Source of the DNA: Nitrosomonas aestuarii
GTDB lineage: Bacteria > Pseudomonadota > Gammaproteobacteria > Burkholderiales > Nitrosomonadaceae
Direction: 5' to 3'
Length of the DNA: 64,000 bases
Assembly (NCBI RefSeq): GCF_003046585.1
Contig: NZ_QAAE01000001.1
Location: 124,001 to 188,000, forward strand
Shown: positions 1-10,035 of the stretch, in pieces
Layout of the letters: each line of letters starts with the position of its first letter
Position numbering within the stretch: the first letter of the stretch is position 1
Notes under the pieces: model-generated
The model's input: only the letters and a program-made list of their open reading frames with translations
Told to the model about the DNA's origin: nothing
Databases searched by the model: none
Position numbers and translations under genes: made by a program

Positions 1-291
1 CCTGATTAATTCCTGTGTTTGCGCATCCATTACTTTAATAACAGTTTTGCCTGTGTCCTCATCTATAGAAAAACGCAGGTTTTGTGCCATGTTATTGACA
101 GTTTCTTGTATCTTTTCAATGGCCTGTTCGATATGTTTATCCGAGTTGGAGTTTTGTTCGATACTGGCAAGATTAGTTGATTCTGAAGATACAATTTTAT
201 TACTGTTTGTTTGCGAATTTTGCGAGACTGGCAATGTAAGCAACGGCTGCAGGAAACTGCCTGCTGTATCATTTATATGATTTATTGCCAT
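1..291 (-). CDS. flaG: FlaG flagellar protein (3' end cut by window edge)
   Basis: The reverse strand reads without a stop from an ATG at 291 to the window edge, giving 97 residues. A strong AAGGAG lies 8 bases before the ATG. The N-terminal 60 residues are polar and variable. The last part (LRFSIDEDTGKTVIKVMDA) is the conserved FlaG core. FlaG proteins are small cytoplasmic proteins linked to flagellar filament length and usually sit just downstream of flagellin, as here. Only the last few residues should be missing. The family assignment rests on the core motif and position. Confidence 0.85.
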   Translation of the reverse strand, partial: MAINHINDTAGSFLQPLLTLPVSQNSQTNSNKIVSSESTNLASIEQNSNSDKHIEQAIEKIQETVNNMAQNLRFSIDEDTGKTVIKVMDAQTQELIR

Positions 292-311
292 GTTTATAAC
301 TCCTTAAGTTT

Positions 312-350
312 AAAAAAACGCGAAATTATCGATTTGAGAATTTCGCGTTT
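312..350 (-). terminator. Rho-independent terminator between fliC and flaG
   Basis: An 11-bp perfect inverted repeat (AACGCGAAATT / AATTTCGCGTT, 317-327 and 339-349) is followed on the minus strand by a run of seven T. It lies 28 bases after the fliC stop and just before the flaG ribosome binding site, so it should end most flagellin transcripts or attenuate read-through into flaG. Confidence 0.8.
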
Positions 351-377
351 CATATCTAAGTTTTGATACCCGTTTTC

Positions 378-1841
378 TTAACGTAAAAGAGAAAGAACGT
401 TGTTGGGTAATGAGTTAGCTTGTGCCAGAATCGCAGTGCCCGCTTGTTGCAGAATTTGTCCACGTGTCATATTGGCTGTTTCTGCAGCAAAATCGGCATC
501 CTGAATGCGGCTGCGTGATGCAGACAGATTTTCAGAAGTTGTTTGCAGATTTGCGATTGCTGAAGAAAAACGATTCTGAATCGCACCCAGATCGCCGCGT
601 GAGCTGTTAATTTGAGCTAATGCAGCATCCAGAGTTCTAATCGCTGTTTGTGCGCCTGACGCCGATGTGATGTCCACTGTGGCAACTGAATTAAACGCAC
701 TGGTCGAAGCACCAAAAACATCAGCATTTCCGTTGCCTACAGTAATTTGTCCAGCAGAACTTGTAAGTTCAACAGTACCGGTAGCAATTGCTGAATCAGT
801 TGCTGCGCCACCAGTTAATGTTCTTGTGGTAACACCAGCGGTGAAATCAGCAGTCTTCGTTGCGCCGGAATTATTGAAATCTTGCAGTGAAATATCTCGT
901 CCGTCAGTTGTTGTTAATGTTATTGCTGATTTGTTAGTGGGATCTGCAAACGAGGCAGTAACTCCGGTAAGAGACTGTAAGCCATTAATAGCTGAGGCCA
1001 AACCGCTTAAATCGGAAGTGTCTGTTACATTTGCGGAGATGGAATTGCCATTTAAAGTCATTGTAACAGTGCCTGCAGAGCCAATGCTGCCCAGTGTGGC
1101 ACTATTGCTGGCTGTTGCGGTGACGCCAACGCTTGCTCCGGCAGAATTAATCGCAGCAGCGATTGTTTTGGCGTCAGATCCTACTGCATAACTAATTGCG
1201 CCGGTTGCGCCTTTGTTCGTTGTGATTACCAGGTCAGCTTCTACAAGAACACCGTTGCCACCTGAAACATCAGCTGCCGCAGCAGTTGCGGTTCCCATTG
1301 CGGTGCCATTCGTTGATAGAATGTTGCTGCCTAATGCTGTAGAACGTGAATCACCGATTGAGGTAACATCAATCGTTTGGTTTGCATTGGCGCCAACCTG
1401 AAAGCTCTGGTTCAAAAATGAACCATCCAGCAGGTTTGTGCCATTGAACTGTGTTTGACTTGCAACACGTGTGATCTCTGAGGTTAATTGCGAAACTTCA
1501 GCTTGCAGTGCTGCGCGGTCACTGGCGCTGTTGGTGGCATTCGCTGACTGGATGGACAATTCGCGGATACGTTGTAAGTTGTTGCCAATTTCATTCATTG
1601 CACCTTCTGCGGTCTGTGCCAGTGAAATGCCGTCATTAGCATTACGTACAGCCTGGTTAAGACCGCGAATTTGCGAAGTCATTCTTTCAGAAATAGCTAG
1701 ACCTGCAGAATCATCTTTAGCACTGTTAATTCTAAGGCCGGAAGACAAACGTTCCAGAGAAGTGTTGAGGGAAGTTTGTGACATATTCAGGTTGCGTTGA
1801 GCGTTCAGTGATGCAATATTTGAGTTAATTGTTTGTGGCAT
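378..1841 (-). CDS. fliC: Flagellin, filament subunit
   Basis: 487 residues. It begins [15 protein letters not shown] and contains the D0/D1 signature ([20 protein letters not shown]) in residues 1-140. It ends with the matching C-terminal helix ([20 protein letters not shown] ... NNVLSLLR). The central 250 residues are Ala/Thr/Gly-rich and variable, as in the surface-exposed D2/D3 domains. Flagellin is exported through the flagellar type III apparatus and polymerises into the filament. AAGGAG precedes the ATG by about 7 bases. The gene has its own sigma-28-like promoter and a terminator, followed by flaG. It lies about 15 kb from the fliLMNOPQR cluster. Confidence 0.97.
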   Translation of the reverse strand: MPQTINSNIASLNAQRNLNMSQTSLNTSLERLSSGLRINSAKDDSAGLAISERMTSQIRGLNQAVRNANDGISLAQTAEGAMNEIGNNLQRIRELSIQSANATNSASDRAALQAEVSQLTSEITRVASQTQFNGTNLLDGSFLNQSFQVGANANQTIDVTSIGDSRSTALGSNILSTNGTAMGTATAAAADVSGGNGVLVEADLVITTNKGATGAISYAVGSDAKTIAAAINSAGASVGVTATASNSATLGSIGSAGTVTMTLNGNSISANVTDTSDLSGLASAINGLQSLTGVTASFADPTNKSAITLTTTDGRDISLQDFNNSGATKTADFTAGVTTRTLTGGAATDSAIATGTVELTSSAGQITVGNGNADVFGASTSAFNSVATVDITSASGAQTAIRTLDAALAQINSSRGDLGAIQNRFSSAIANLQTTSENLSASRSRIQDADFAAETANMTRGQILQQAGTAILAQANSLPNNVLSLLR

Positions 1842-1938
1842 TTGGTTTCTCCTTATTTAAATGCTTTATATGTGGTTTAAATCCTTTACGGTGGCTTAAT
1901 CCTGCGCTTTAAGAGGTAGTTAACCATCGTTGTAGCTG

Positions 1939-1965
1939 TAATCGGTTGACTTTTTGGAAAGTTAA
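1939..1965 (-). promoter_or_regulatory. Sigma-28 (FliA)-type promoter of fliC
   Basis: On the minus strand TTAA is followed by 15 bases and ACCGATTA. The FliA consensus is TAAA, 15 bases, GCCGATAA. Spacing is exact and 6 of the 8 bases in the -10 element match. Initiation would be near 1932, giving a leader of about 90 nt before the fliC start codon. Late-class control of flagellin by FliA is the rule in proteobacteria. Confidence 0.6.
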
Positions 1966-2674
1966 GGGCTTTTATTTTTTTTAGACCAATTTTTGAAAGT
2001 CTTTTCCATTATCATCGGATTGTAACTACTGGTTAAGATGAGAGAATATTTCATGCTGGTGGAGTAATATGGGCTATAGATATGGAGTCTATATGGTTTG
2101 TCAGATTGAATACCATTTCACCGAATTATTGATACAAAACCTAAAAGGGGAATAGCCGAAGGAGCAAGGGAGTTGCTTCGGCAGAAACGGTAATCAATTG
2201 AAAGCAGATCTATAGGAGAGTGTGGTGATTCGGACTTATTATGTGTATATACTGTCGATTGTACTTCGTAGATGTCATTACCAAACGCGGTGACTAGTCC
2301 AAATAAAGATCAAACGGTTTGAGTAATCTGTTTTGAAATTTGTTCATCTGAGGAAAAATAATACGGAGATAGATATTTTTGTGTGTTTAAGGATATTTTG
2401 TATGGCCGAAGGTCAGATGACGGAAAAGATAAAACCACCACACTTAGAGCTTACATGGCAGTTTTGGGCAGCTCCTCGGTCAGCTTTGTAAAACCCCTGT
2501 GTGGCTAAGAAATAGAAAATCAGGCGTTTATGGATAAGAAAGAGTTGGACTATAATACTGCAAAGTGGCTTCTTTTAGCTGGCCAACTTAACTCAATTAG
2601 TCTGTTGTTCATAGGGTTATGTAATTATTAATGGTGATAAGTTTGATTTGAATCAAGATATAGTTGGGATTTGA
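1966..2674. other. Long non-coding gap between fliC and the sensor kinase
   Basis: About 700 AT-rich bases separate the divergent fliC and kinase genes. I see no open frame with a ribosome binding site, no tRNA and no clear repeat. The kinase promoter must lie at its right end but no confident -35/-10 pair stands out. Confidence 0.5.
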
Positions 2675-4246
2675 GTGATCAAAAAAAGAGTTCTGAAGAT
2701 TTTGATAGTTGAAAACTCTGCCGCTGATGCAGATTTAATACATGATGCGCTTGTGAAAAGTGGGTTGCAATTGAATTATAAGCGGGTAAATACCGCGCAT
2801 GAATTACGCGACGCACTTAGAACAAATGTTTGGGATGTTGTGCTATCAAATGCTAATTTGCAGCAGTTGGGTGTCGATGAGATTCTGCACCTATTGTTGG
2901 ATCGTGGTCATGACGTTCCATTGATTGTTTTATCAGAACAAGACAATGAAGAAGCGGCTATCTCTCTGATGGAAAAGGGAGTGTGTGATTTCATTGTAAA
3001 AAAGAATCTGGCCAGACTTGCACCAATTATTCGTCGTAGCTTAAAAGCGGCGGAAAATAATCGACGTATTAATATTACACAAGTTGCACTGCAAAAAAGT
3101 GAAGCGCGTTTTCGTGCAATTACAACCAATCTCCCCGGTGTGGTTTTTCAGTTTTTGCTGGCGCCTGATCAAAATGAAAGCTTTCCTTATGTGAGTAGTG
3201 CTTCCGAAACATTGTTGGGGTTGTCGCCGCACACATTGATGTCAAACGCGTCATTGTTTGCGCGGCTGATTTTGCCTGATGATAAAAAAAATTATGAGCG
3301 ATTACTACAAGTTTCAGCTGAAAAGCTCTCTACATTAAATTGGGAAGGGCGTATTCAAGTCAAGGGTGATGCCGATATTAAGTGGATCAGTCTTCGGGCA
3401 ACACCGAGAATGGCTGCCGATGGGGGTATTTTATGGGGTGGTATTATGATTAATATTACCCGGAATAAATTAGCCGAAAGAGAAATTGCTTATTCCCGAG
3501 AGCAATTGGCTGAATTGTCTTCTTATTTGCAAAAAGTCAAAGAACATGAGCGTGCGCGCATTGCGCGCGAGATTCATGATGATATTGGTGGCACATTAAC
3601 CGCCATAAAATGTGAGCTGGTGCCTTGTATGGATTCCACGCCACGGCCCAGTACTTTTTATGAAAAGAAAGCAGCATTAATAGAAGGTTTAGTAGACCAT
3701 GTAATTGACAGTACACGAAGGATATCTCTAGATCTTCGGCCTGGGATACTTGATTTTGGAATTGTGGCGGCCGTCCAGTGGCAGGCTAAAGAATTTGGCC
3801 GGCGTACGGGCATTACGGCCCATGTTTCATGTGATAAGGAAGAAATTTTGCTGGATTCGGATTTGTCGGTCGCAATTTTCCGTATTTTTCAAGAAATATT
3901 AACTAATATATCCAAACATGCGCAGGCGACTGATGTCTGGGTCACACTTGCAGAATCTGAAGGAAAAATCGTGCTGGAAGTACTCGATAATGGCCGTGGA
4001 ATCAATCAACAAGATATGGAGAAGCAAGATTCATTCGGTATTAGAGGAATGCGCGAGCGTTGTCAGCAATTAAAGGGAAGTTTTAATATCTCCGGTCAGC
4101 AGGACAAAGGAACCAAAGCGAGTATTTTAATACCGATTCAAGAGGTGAAGCCGCTGTACATAGATGATCTGGCAGAAAATTTTGGAACCGGGCATGACGC
4201 TGGTCAAAATAGTTTCGTAAAAATCGATAGCCGGAGAAAACAATGA
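2675..4246 (+). CDS. Hybrid sensor histidine kinase (receiver-like, PAS, HisKA_3, HATPase)
   Basis: 523 residues with a GTG start. Residues 6-126 are receiver-like, but the phospho-acceptor Asp is replaced by Asn59 (VVLSNANL) and the acidic pair is E13-N14, so it is probably a non-phosphorylatable pseudo-receiver. Residues about 145-265 are a PAS domain. The dimerisation helix of the NarX/DegS class (ERARIAREIHDDIGG) places the phosphorylated His at 300. The ATPase domain has the N box (EILTNISKHAQ), DNGRGI, and FGIRGMRER near 440-465. There is no transmembrane segment, so it is a cytosolic sensor of unknown signal. The stop overlaps the regulator start by 4 bases (ATGA), so the pair is translationally coupled. 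Confidence 0.9.
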   Translation: MIKKRVLKILIVENSAADADLIHDALVKSGLQLNYKRVNTAHELRDALRTNVWDVVLSNANLQQLGVDEILHLLLDRGHDVPLIVLSEQDNEEAAISLMEKGVCDFIVKKNLARLAPIIRRSLKAAENNRRINITQVALQKSEARFRAITTNLPGVVFQFLLAPDQNESFPYVSSASETLLGLSPHTLMSNASLFARLILPDDKKNYERLLQVSAEKLSTLNWEGRIQVKGDADIKWISLRATPRMAADGGILWGGIMINITRNKLAEREIAYSREQLAELSSYLQKVKEHERARIAREIHDDIGGTLTAIKCELVPCMDSTPRPSTFYEKKAALIEGLVDHVIDSTRRISLDLRPGILDFGIVAAVQWQAKEFGRRTGITAHVSCDKEEILLDSDLSVAIFRIFQEILTNISKHAQATDVWVTLAESEGKIVLEVLDNGRGINQQDMEKQDSFGIRGMRERCQQLKGSFNISGQQDKGTKASILIPIQEVKPLYIDDLAENFGTGHDAGQNSFVKIDSRRKQ

Positions 4247-4875
4247 TCCATGTGATGATCGCTGACGATCATGCAATTGTTCGCCAGGGTTTGAAACAGA
4301 TATTGAACGAAACAGAGGATATCAGAGTAACTGGTGAAGCTGAGACAGGATTTCAGGCAATCAAGATTGTTCGTCATCATGATTTTGACGTCATGTTGCT
4401 TGATATTTCACTGCCAGACAGGAATGGAATAGAAGTATTAAAGCAGATAAAGAAAGATAAACCGAATTTGGCAGTTTTGGTTTTGAGCATGCATAATGAA
4501 CATGAATTTGCCATTCGTGCCTTAAAAGCAGGTGCTGCGGGATATTTGAATAAACAAAGCGCACCTGCTCAACTGGTGATTGCTATTCGTCAAGTTGCAT
4601 CCGGTGATAAATATGTCAGTCCGGCTGTAGCCCAAGAGCTTGCAAACTCAATCAACTCTGATAGCGATCAACCGCTATACACCATACTATCTGATCGTGA
4701 ATTCCAGACGCTATGTCTTATTGCATCGGGGAAAACCTTATCAGATATTTCTGCAGAACTGTTTCTAAGTCCCAAAACTGTAAGTGTTTATCGTGCTCGC
4801 ATTTTAGAAAAGCTTAAATTAAATAATAATTCGGAATTAATACGCTATGCTATAAAAAACAAGCTGGTGGATTGA
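4243..4875 (+). CDS. NarL/FixJ-family response regulator
   Basis: 210 residues. The receiver domain has the acidic pair D8-D9, phospho-Asp at D54 (VMLLDISLP), a conserved switch Ser (VLSMH) and Lys104. The C-terminal LuxR-type helix-turn-helix covers about residues 145-205 (LSDREFQTLCLIASGK, then LSPKTVSVYRARILEKL). It overlaps the upstream kinase by 4 bases and is surely its partner. The NarX-type kinase class normally pairs with this regulator class. The targets are unknown. Confidence 0.93.
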   Translation: MIHVMIADDHAIVRQGLKQILNETEDIRVTGEAETGFQAIKIVRHHDFDVMLLDISLPDRNGIEVLKQIKKDKPNLAVLVLSMHNEHEFAIRALKAGAAGYLNKQSAPAQLVIAIRQVASGDKYVSPAVAQELANSINSDSDQPLYTILSDREFQTLCLIASGKTLSDISAELFLSPKTVSVYRARILEKLKLNNNSELIRYAIKNKLVD

Positions 4876-4957
4876 AGTTGTTGAAGGCTAGTACAGATTA
4901 TGTCTGTAAATTCTAATAAGCTTTGAAAGCTGCACTTGGAAATGTACATAACAAGAA

Positions 4958-5188
4958 ATGCAGAAATTTGATCAAGAACTCGATGCGCGTGGGCTGGTTT
5001 GTCCATTGCCTATCCTACGCACTAAACAATCACTTGCGGCCATGGTCAGTGGGCAGGTTTTGAAAATTGTCGCTACGGACCCTGGTGCTGAGATTGACTT
5101 TCAGGTTTTTGCTGAGCAAACAGGGAATACTTTGTTATCAATGTCAGAGATCGGCATGGAATTTGTTTTTTTTCTGAAGAAAAGATAA
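4958..5188 (+). CDS. tusA: TusA/SirA-like sulfur-carrier protein
   Basis: 76 residues. The family signature CPLPILRTK is at residues 16-24, with the active Cys in CPxP that carries persulfide. TusA-type proteins pass sulfur in tRNA 2-thiouridine synthesis, molybdenum-cofactor synthesis or sulfur oxidation. The length matches the family. The gene stands alone after the regulator pair, 82 bases downstream, so which sulfur route it serves cannot be told from context. Confidence 0.9.
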   Translation: MQKFDQELDARGLVCPLPILRTKQSLAAMVSGQVLKIVATDPGAEIDFQVFAEQTGNTLLSMSEIGMEFVFFLKKR

Positions 5189-5218
5189 TTTTTGTAATGA
5201 AAATAAACAATTATCTTT
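5181..5218. terminator. AT-only inverted repeat after tusA
   Basis: A 10-bp perfect inverted repeat, AAAGATAATT / AATTATCTTT (5181-5190 and 5209-5218), overlaps the tusA stop. It could act as a weak bidirectional terminator between tusA and the opposing lutC remnant. The stem has only one GC pair, so confidence is low. Confidence 0.4.
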
Positions 5219-5221
5219 AGC

Positions 5222-5490
5222 TCATAGTAAGATGACCACCAATTCTTTGGGTCCATGTACGCCATAAGTCATTGTCTGCTCAATATCGGCCGATTTGGAA
5301 GGACCCGAAACCAAAAGTATATTTGCCGGTAATTCTGTTTTTCCCAGCCTTGTACTTCTACTGCTTCGACGAATGTACTGTAAATTCTGGACTTTTCCAG
5401 TAAAGCAATATGTACAGGCGGTACCAGCGACATTAAACGCGGCTCATGCGCATCAGGCCACAAGATCAACGTGCCTGTTTCTGCAATGCC
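5222..5490 (-). pseudogene. lutC: 3' remnant of lutC/lldG (LUD-domain lactate-use protein)
   Basis: Reading leftward from 5490, one frame gives [12 protein letters not shown] and then [19 protein letters not shown], typical of LutC (LUD domain). The reading then has to change frame near 5360-5375 to continue as KTELPANILLVSGPSKSAD and end with TMTYGVHGPKELVVILL and a TGA at 5222-5224. So this is the C-terminal third of LutC with one frameshift and no 5' half. LutABC oxidises L-lactate to pyruvate. The left end of the lactate permease relic abuts it at about 5490, in the opposite orientation. Confidence 0.8.
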
Positions 5491-7049
5491 CTCATATTGG
5501 TGGGACTGAACTGGTTAGTGCGGCAGGCTATACCGCTGGTGCTTGTTGCGACAGTAATAATTGCATTTTTTACGTGGGAAATGACTATTAATCGCGTAAT
5601 TGCATCCACATTGCAGGGTTTGATTTTGGCGGTTTCGATTCTGTGGGTTATTTTTGGTGCTGTTTTATTATTGAATACCCTGAAGTATTCCGGTGCAATT
5701 GCCACGATTCGGCACAGCTTTTCCAATATCATTCCTGATCGCCGTGTACAAGTGATTATTGTAGCATGGCTATTCGGTTGCTTTATCGAAGGCGCTTCTG
5801 GATTTGGTACGTCCGCAGCGATTATTGCTTCCTTGCTTGTGGCGCTTGGTTTTCCCGCAATGGCAGCGGTGATGGCTGGCATGATGGTGCCGTCCACACC
5901 GGTATCGTTTGGTGCGGTGGGCACGCTGATTGTTGCTGGTGACATCGATGGATTGGATAAAATAAACATATCTGAAAAGCTGCTTGCCGAAGGTTCCAGT
6001 TGGGATGGATTCTATCGTCTTGTTACAGCAGAAGTCACCATAATCCACGCAATATCCGGTGTGTTGATGCCGCTGCTCATGTGCATGATGTTGACGCGGT
6101 TTCTCGGCAGTAATAAATCCTGGTTGGAAGGACTGGCACTCGCGCCTGCTGCCCGTTCAGGTTTTCTGATACCACAACAACAATGGAATTTTTCTGCTGC
6201 AAAAGACTGGCCGGCGGCGTGGATGGGCAGCGTCGAAATCAGACTGGAAAATCTGACCGCCTACTCGCCGGTTTCTATTGGATTGGCATGGCTTCCCTAT
6301 GTGTTTTTGGCTGCCATGCTGGTGCTGTCCTGCATCAGTATAGATGTGAAAGTGTTTCTGAGCACTCATCTGACACTGGACTGGGTTGGTATTCTCGGTG
6401 AACAGGACATTTCCGGAAACATCCAGTTTCTGTATTTGCCGGGCGGTATTATGAATCTGGTTGTGTTGGCGACATGTTTACTTAACCGTATGCAATTTCC
6501 AGTATTCAGAGCTGCCTTGAAAGAAGCTACACATACGGTGCTTGGAGCGGGATTTGTACTGGTGTTCACCATACCGATGGTGCGTATTTTGATCAATTCT
6601 GATGTCAATCTGGAAAATCTGCCTTCAATGCCACAAGTCATGGCGCAACTTGTTGCCGGAAATTTGGGAGATATCTATCCGTTTTTTGCACCGACAGTAG
6701 GCGCCTTGGGTGCGTTTATTGCCGGCTCCGATTCGGTATCTAACTTGATGCTGGCGCAATTACAGTTTGATACGGCACAGTTGATTGGAGTGTCGGGTGG
6801 CTTGCTGGTCGCCGCACAAGCAGTTGGCGCCGCGGCAGGTAATATGATTGCCATTCATAATGTAGTTGCAGCCTCTGGCGACAGTGGGTTTGTTAGGTCG
6901 CGAAGGAAGCATTATCCGGATGAACAGTATTCCAACGTTGTATTATTTGTTTACAGCGGGTGTAATCACTTTGGCTACTGTTCATTAGTTTCGCCAATTT
7001 GATAGGCCAGGTAAAAACAAGCATTGATCACTCAGAAAAATTATTATAA
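5491..7049 (+). pseudogene. lctP: Lactate permease (LctP family), truncated and frameshifted
   Basis: The open frame 5446-7002 encodes most of an LctP-type lactate:H+ symporter ([46 protein letters not shown]). The first 20 or so residues of the family are missing; the frame instead runs in from antisense lutC sequence. At about 6880 the frame shifts: the family tail ([19 protein letters not shown]) continues in another frame. Near 6987 a second lesion (CATTAGTTTCGCC where CATTATTTCGCC is expected) is needed to reach FANLIGQV. One missing end plus two shifts indicate a dead gene. Sequencing error would have to strike several times to explain this. Confidence 0.8.
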
Positions 7050-8385
7050 ACCTGTTCGTTGCGGCAATCATTTTATTGTGACCGTTTCGGTTACGATTGT
7101 TATGTTGTTATTTGTAACGAGCTGTGCCAATTTGCATATGACAGAAGATATTTCCGTCAAAAGCTACGAAAAAAAGTCGATAAGCCTTGTGCGGCCAGGT
7201 GCTCGCCCATTGTTTTTGATCCGTAATATGGACCATAGTCCATTGAAGGAAAAATTGGAAAGATGTGCGTCCGATTTAGCCAATATGTTCAAACGCTCCG
7301 ATTTTTCCATCGGGCATCGTGGCGCGCCTAGGCATTATCCGGAGCATACCCGGGAATCCTATCAAGCTGCTGCCAGAATGGGTGCTGGCATTATCGAGTG
7401 TGATGTGACTTTCACTCAGGATAAGGAATTGGTTTGCCGTCATTCGCAATGCGATCTGCATACCACGACCGACATTCTGCAAACCACACTGGCAGATAAA
7501 TGCTCGGTGCCGTTTCAGCCCGCAGTTTTTGACGCGAATGGCAATCTGATAACACCCGCCAGCGTGCAGTGCTGCACCAGTGATATTACGCTGGCTGAAT
7601 TCAGATCGCTCAAAGGCAAAATGGATGCTTCCAATCCGCGCGCCACTACAGTTGCCGATTATATGGAAGGCACAGCTGACTGGAGAACGGATCTGTATGC
7701 AGCGCGCGGTACTTTGTTAACCCATAAGGAAAGTATCGCGCTGTTCCTGAAGCTGGGCGTAAAAATGACACCGGAACTGAAATCCCCGAACGTTCCAATG
7801 CCCTTCGACGGATTCTCCCAGGAAGATTACGCCCGGAAAATGATTGATGAATACAGGGAAGCCGGAGTGCGAGCTTCAAAAGTATGGGTGCAGTCATTCA
7901 ATATTAACGATGTATTGTACTGGATTCAAAACGATCCGGATTTTGGCACACAGGCCGTTTACCTTGACGGCCGTTATGACGACCCGGTCTTTGACCATCG
8001 CAACCCCGCAACCTGGTCACCTTCGATGGAACAACTGGTCGGTAACGGGATACAGGTTATCGCGCCGCCCATGTGGATGCTGCTGGAAATCGAAGGCGGA
8101 CAGATTGTTCCCTCACGCTATGCAAAATCTGCCAGAGACGCCGGATTGGATATTATTACCTGGACTTTTGAACGCGACGGTTCGTCGAAAAGCATAGGCG
8201 GCTGGTATTTCCAGACACTGAATGGTCAGAACCCGAATCCAGTTGATCCCGACAACGTCATCAACAACGATAGCGATATGTTGAATGCCTTGCATGTGTT
8301 GGCGAGAGACGTCGGCGTCGCTGGCATTTTCTCTGACTGGCCCGCAACAACTACTTACTATGCTAATTGTATGAATTTGAAATAA
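7024..8385 (+). CDS. Glycerophosphodiester phosphodiesterase, lipoprotein
   Basis: 453 residues from a TTG start that overlaps the tail of the permease relic. Residues 17-34 form a lipoprotein signal ending in a lipobox (LLFVTSC, Cys34), so it is envelope-anchored. The GDPD domain starts with [13 protein letters not shown] (about 97-109), with metal/catalytic residues in IECDV and CRHSQ. It closes with WTFERD and FSDWPATT. These enzymes release sn-glycerol-3-phosphate and an alcohol from deacylated phospholipids. It resembles the periplasmic GlpQ type in length. With the Pho-box porin next door it suggests scavenging of organic phosphate. Confidence 0.9.
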   Translation: MITQKNYYKPVRCGNHFIVTVSVTIVMLLFVTSCANLHMTEDISVKSYEKKSISLVRPGARPLFLIRNMDHSPLKEKLERCASDLANMFKRSDFSIGHRGAPRHYPEHTRESYQAAARMGAGIIECDVTFTQDKELVCRHSQCDLHTTTDILQTTLADKCSVPFQPAVFDANGNLITPASVQCCTSDITLAEFRSLKGKMDASNPRATTVADYMEGTADWRTDLYAARGTLLTHKESIALFLKLGVKMTPELKSPNVPMPFDGFSQEDYARKMIDEYREAGVRASKVWVQSFNINDVLYWIQNDPDFGTQAVYLDGRYDDPVFDHRNPATWSPSMEQLVGNGIQVIAPPMWMLLEIEGGQIVPSRYAKSARDAGLDIITWTFERDGSSKSIGGWYFQTLNGQNPNPVDPDNVINNDSDMLNALHVLARDVGVAGIFSDWPATTTYYANCMNLK

Positions 8386-8528
8386 TCCCTCGATTATTAC
8401 GCCGCAACAGTTTGACGAATTTCACTTTTGTCCTATTTTTTCAGCCGGCTGTATTTAAAACGATATAGTGCTCGTTCTGATTTGAGCGTATATATTTTAT
8501 AGGGAGAGGGGTGCTTAATACCATGACA

Positions 8529-8557
8529 TTGTCATAAAAATGTAACAAAACTGTCAT
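8529..8557 (+). promoter_or_regulatory. Pho box upstream of the porin
   Basis: Three direct 7-mers spaced by 4 A/T bases: TTGTCAT, AAAA, ATGTAAC, AAAA, CTGTCAT. This is the layout of PhoB binding sites (repeats of CTGTCAT at 11-bp period). A GATAAT-like -10 lies near 8571. Phosphate-starvation control of the downstream gene follows by inference. Confidence 0.65.
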
Positions 8558-8592
8558 AATTATTGCATTTGATAATGTAAAAGTGTGCAGTT

Positions 8593-10035
8593 ATGAGTGT
8601 AAAATATTGTTTCTTGATGGTGTTTTACGTAATCATTTTTGGGCAGTTAAGCCTCGTTGCTGGTTACGTATCATCGGCTGAGTTAAAAAATCCAGCGCTT
8701 TTAAAACAGGAGCTGCTTGCCATTGAAAAGCGTCTTGATGCTAAACTGAAGGCGCTTGACGAGAAACTGGAACGACTCGAAAAATTAGAATCTGCATTAG
8801 AGTCTGCATCTATATCAGGGCCTACAGTGTCTGGTGATATTGAAGCAGCAAAAAAGCAAGAAATCACGCTCACTCAAACTTCGGAAAAACCTGAAGTAAC
8901 AGAATCTAAACCGCAGAGTGCGCACGCAAACTTAAGCTATGGCAAGAATGGTTTTGAATTTAGAACTGACGATAACAAGTTTTCTTTAGCGATTCAGAAC
9001 AGGATACAAACCCGATATTCCAATCCTTTTGACAGTGATCCGCGTTCAATTGACGACCTTGAACGTGAGGAAAGTTCATTCAGAATCCGCCGTGCGCGTA
9101 CGAGACTTAGGGGACATGCCTATAGGCCTTGGCTGAAATATTACCTGCAATATGATTGGTCTCAGCCTGTCTTGCGTGATTTAAATTTGACTATAGACAA
9201 ATTTAAATGGGCCAGAGTGTGGGCTGGTCGCGGAAAAGTTATATATAACGATGAACGTGTCACTTCTTCCGCCAGTCAGCAGTTCGTAAATCGTTCTATC
9301 GTCAATGATATATTTACTGTTGATCGGCAGCAGGGTGTGCAGATATTCGGTAATTTATTTCCCGGTTATTGGTATGATATCAGTTATTTTGCAGGTGTTT
9401 TTTCCGGTCTGGGAGTGGGAGAGGGCAGTAATGATGACGATCATATGATGTATTCTGGACGAATCCAATGGAATGCGCTTGGAGGAGAATTACCATTTTC
9501 CCAGTCCGACCTTGAATTTCATGAGAAACCGGCACTCAGTTTTGCTTTTGCAGCCGCGACAAATCGAAGTAAATGTACAGCATTTCAGACCGATAACCGA
9601 AGTTGCCGCGATTTGCCCGGATTCGAAGCAGGACAGGATGGACAATACCGTATCAACCAGATGATGGAAGAAGTGCGTTTCAAATGGCGAGGTTTTTCAC
9701 TGCAACATGAAATGCACTGGAAAGAAATTATCGATACACTTAAAGGTCAATACGATTCTGCCAGAGAGACTAATCTTTTGGGCGGGTTAATTCAAGCAGG
9801 TTATTTCCCTCACTACATTATTCCGTCTATACCCAGGAATCTGGAGTTTGCCGGACGATATGCATTCGTGGATCCTGATGCAAGGTTGAATAACGACTTA
9901 CAGGAAGAAATCAGTGGTGTCATGACTTATTTCATTAATGGCCACTTAAACAAACTAAATTTTCAAGTCAGCCACTTGATCGTTCAAAATCAATCCGACC
10001 ATCGATTCTGGTTGCAATGGGATTTAACGTTTTAG
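8593..10035 (+). CDS. OprP/OprO-type phosphate-selective porin
   Basis: 480 residues. There is a signal peptide at 1-29 (cleavage near AGYVSSAEL), then a short charged coiled coil (residues 32-65, KRLDAKLKALDEKLERLEKL), common in trimeric porins. Residues about 110-480 are the porin barrel with alternating aromatic strands, the family motif SFRIRRARTRLRGHAY and the terminal aromatic residue (WDLTF) needed for outer-membrane insertion. The barrel would admit anions such as phosphate or polyphosphate. The Pho box just upstream supports this role. The ribosome binding site is weak. Confidence 0.88.
   Translation: MSVKYCFLMVFYVIIFGQLSLVAGYVSSAELKNPALLKQELLAIEKRLDAKLKALDEKLERLEKLESALESASISGPTVSGDIEAAKKQEITLTQTSEKPEVTESKPQSAHANLSYGKNGFEFRTDDNKFSLAIQNRIQTRYSNPFDSDPRSIDDLEREESSFRIRRARTRLRGHAYRPWLKYYLQYDWSQPVLRDLNLTIDKFKWARVWAGRGKVIYNDERVTSSASQQFVNRSIVNDIFTVDRQQGVQIFGNLFPGYWYDISYFAGVFSGLGVGEGSNDDDHMMYSGRIQWNALGGELPFSQSDLEFHEKPALSFAFAAATNRSKCTAFQTDNRSCRDLPGFEAGQDGQYRINQMMEEVRFKWRGFSLQHEMHWKEIIDTLKGQYDSARETNLLGGLIQAGYFPHYIIPSIPRNLEFAGRYAFVDPDARLNNDLQEEISGVMTYFINGHLNKLNFQVSHLIVQNQSDHRFWLQWDLTF

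Noticed and set aside
667..1191. Long open frame on the plus strand opposite fliC
   Set aside because: Val/Ala-rich antisense reading of the flagellin variable region, with no ribosome binding site; flagellin on the other strand is certain.
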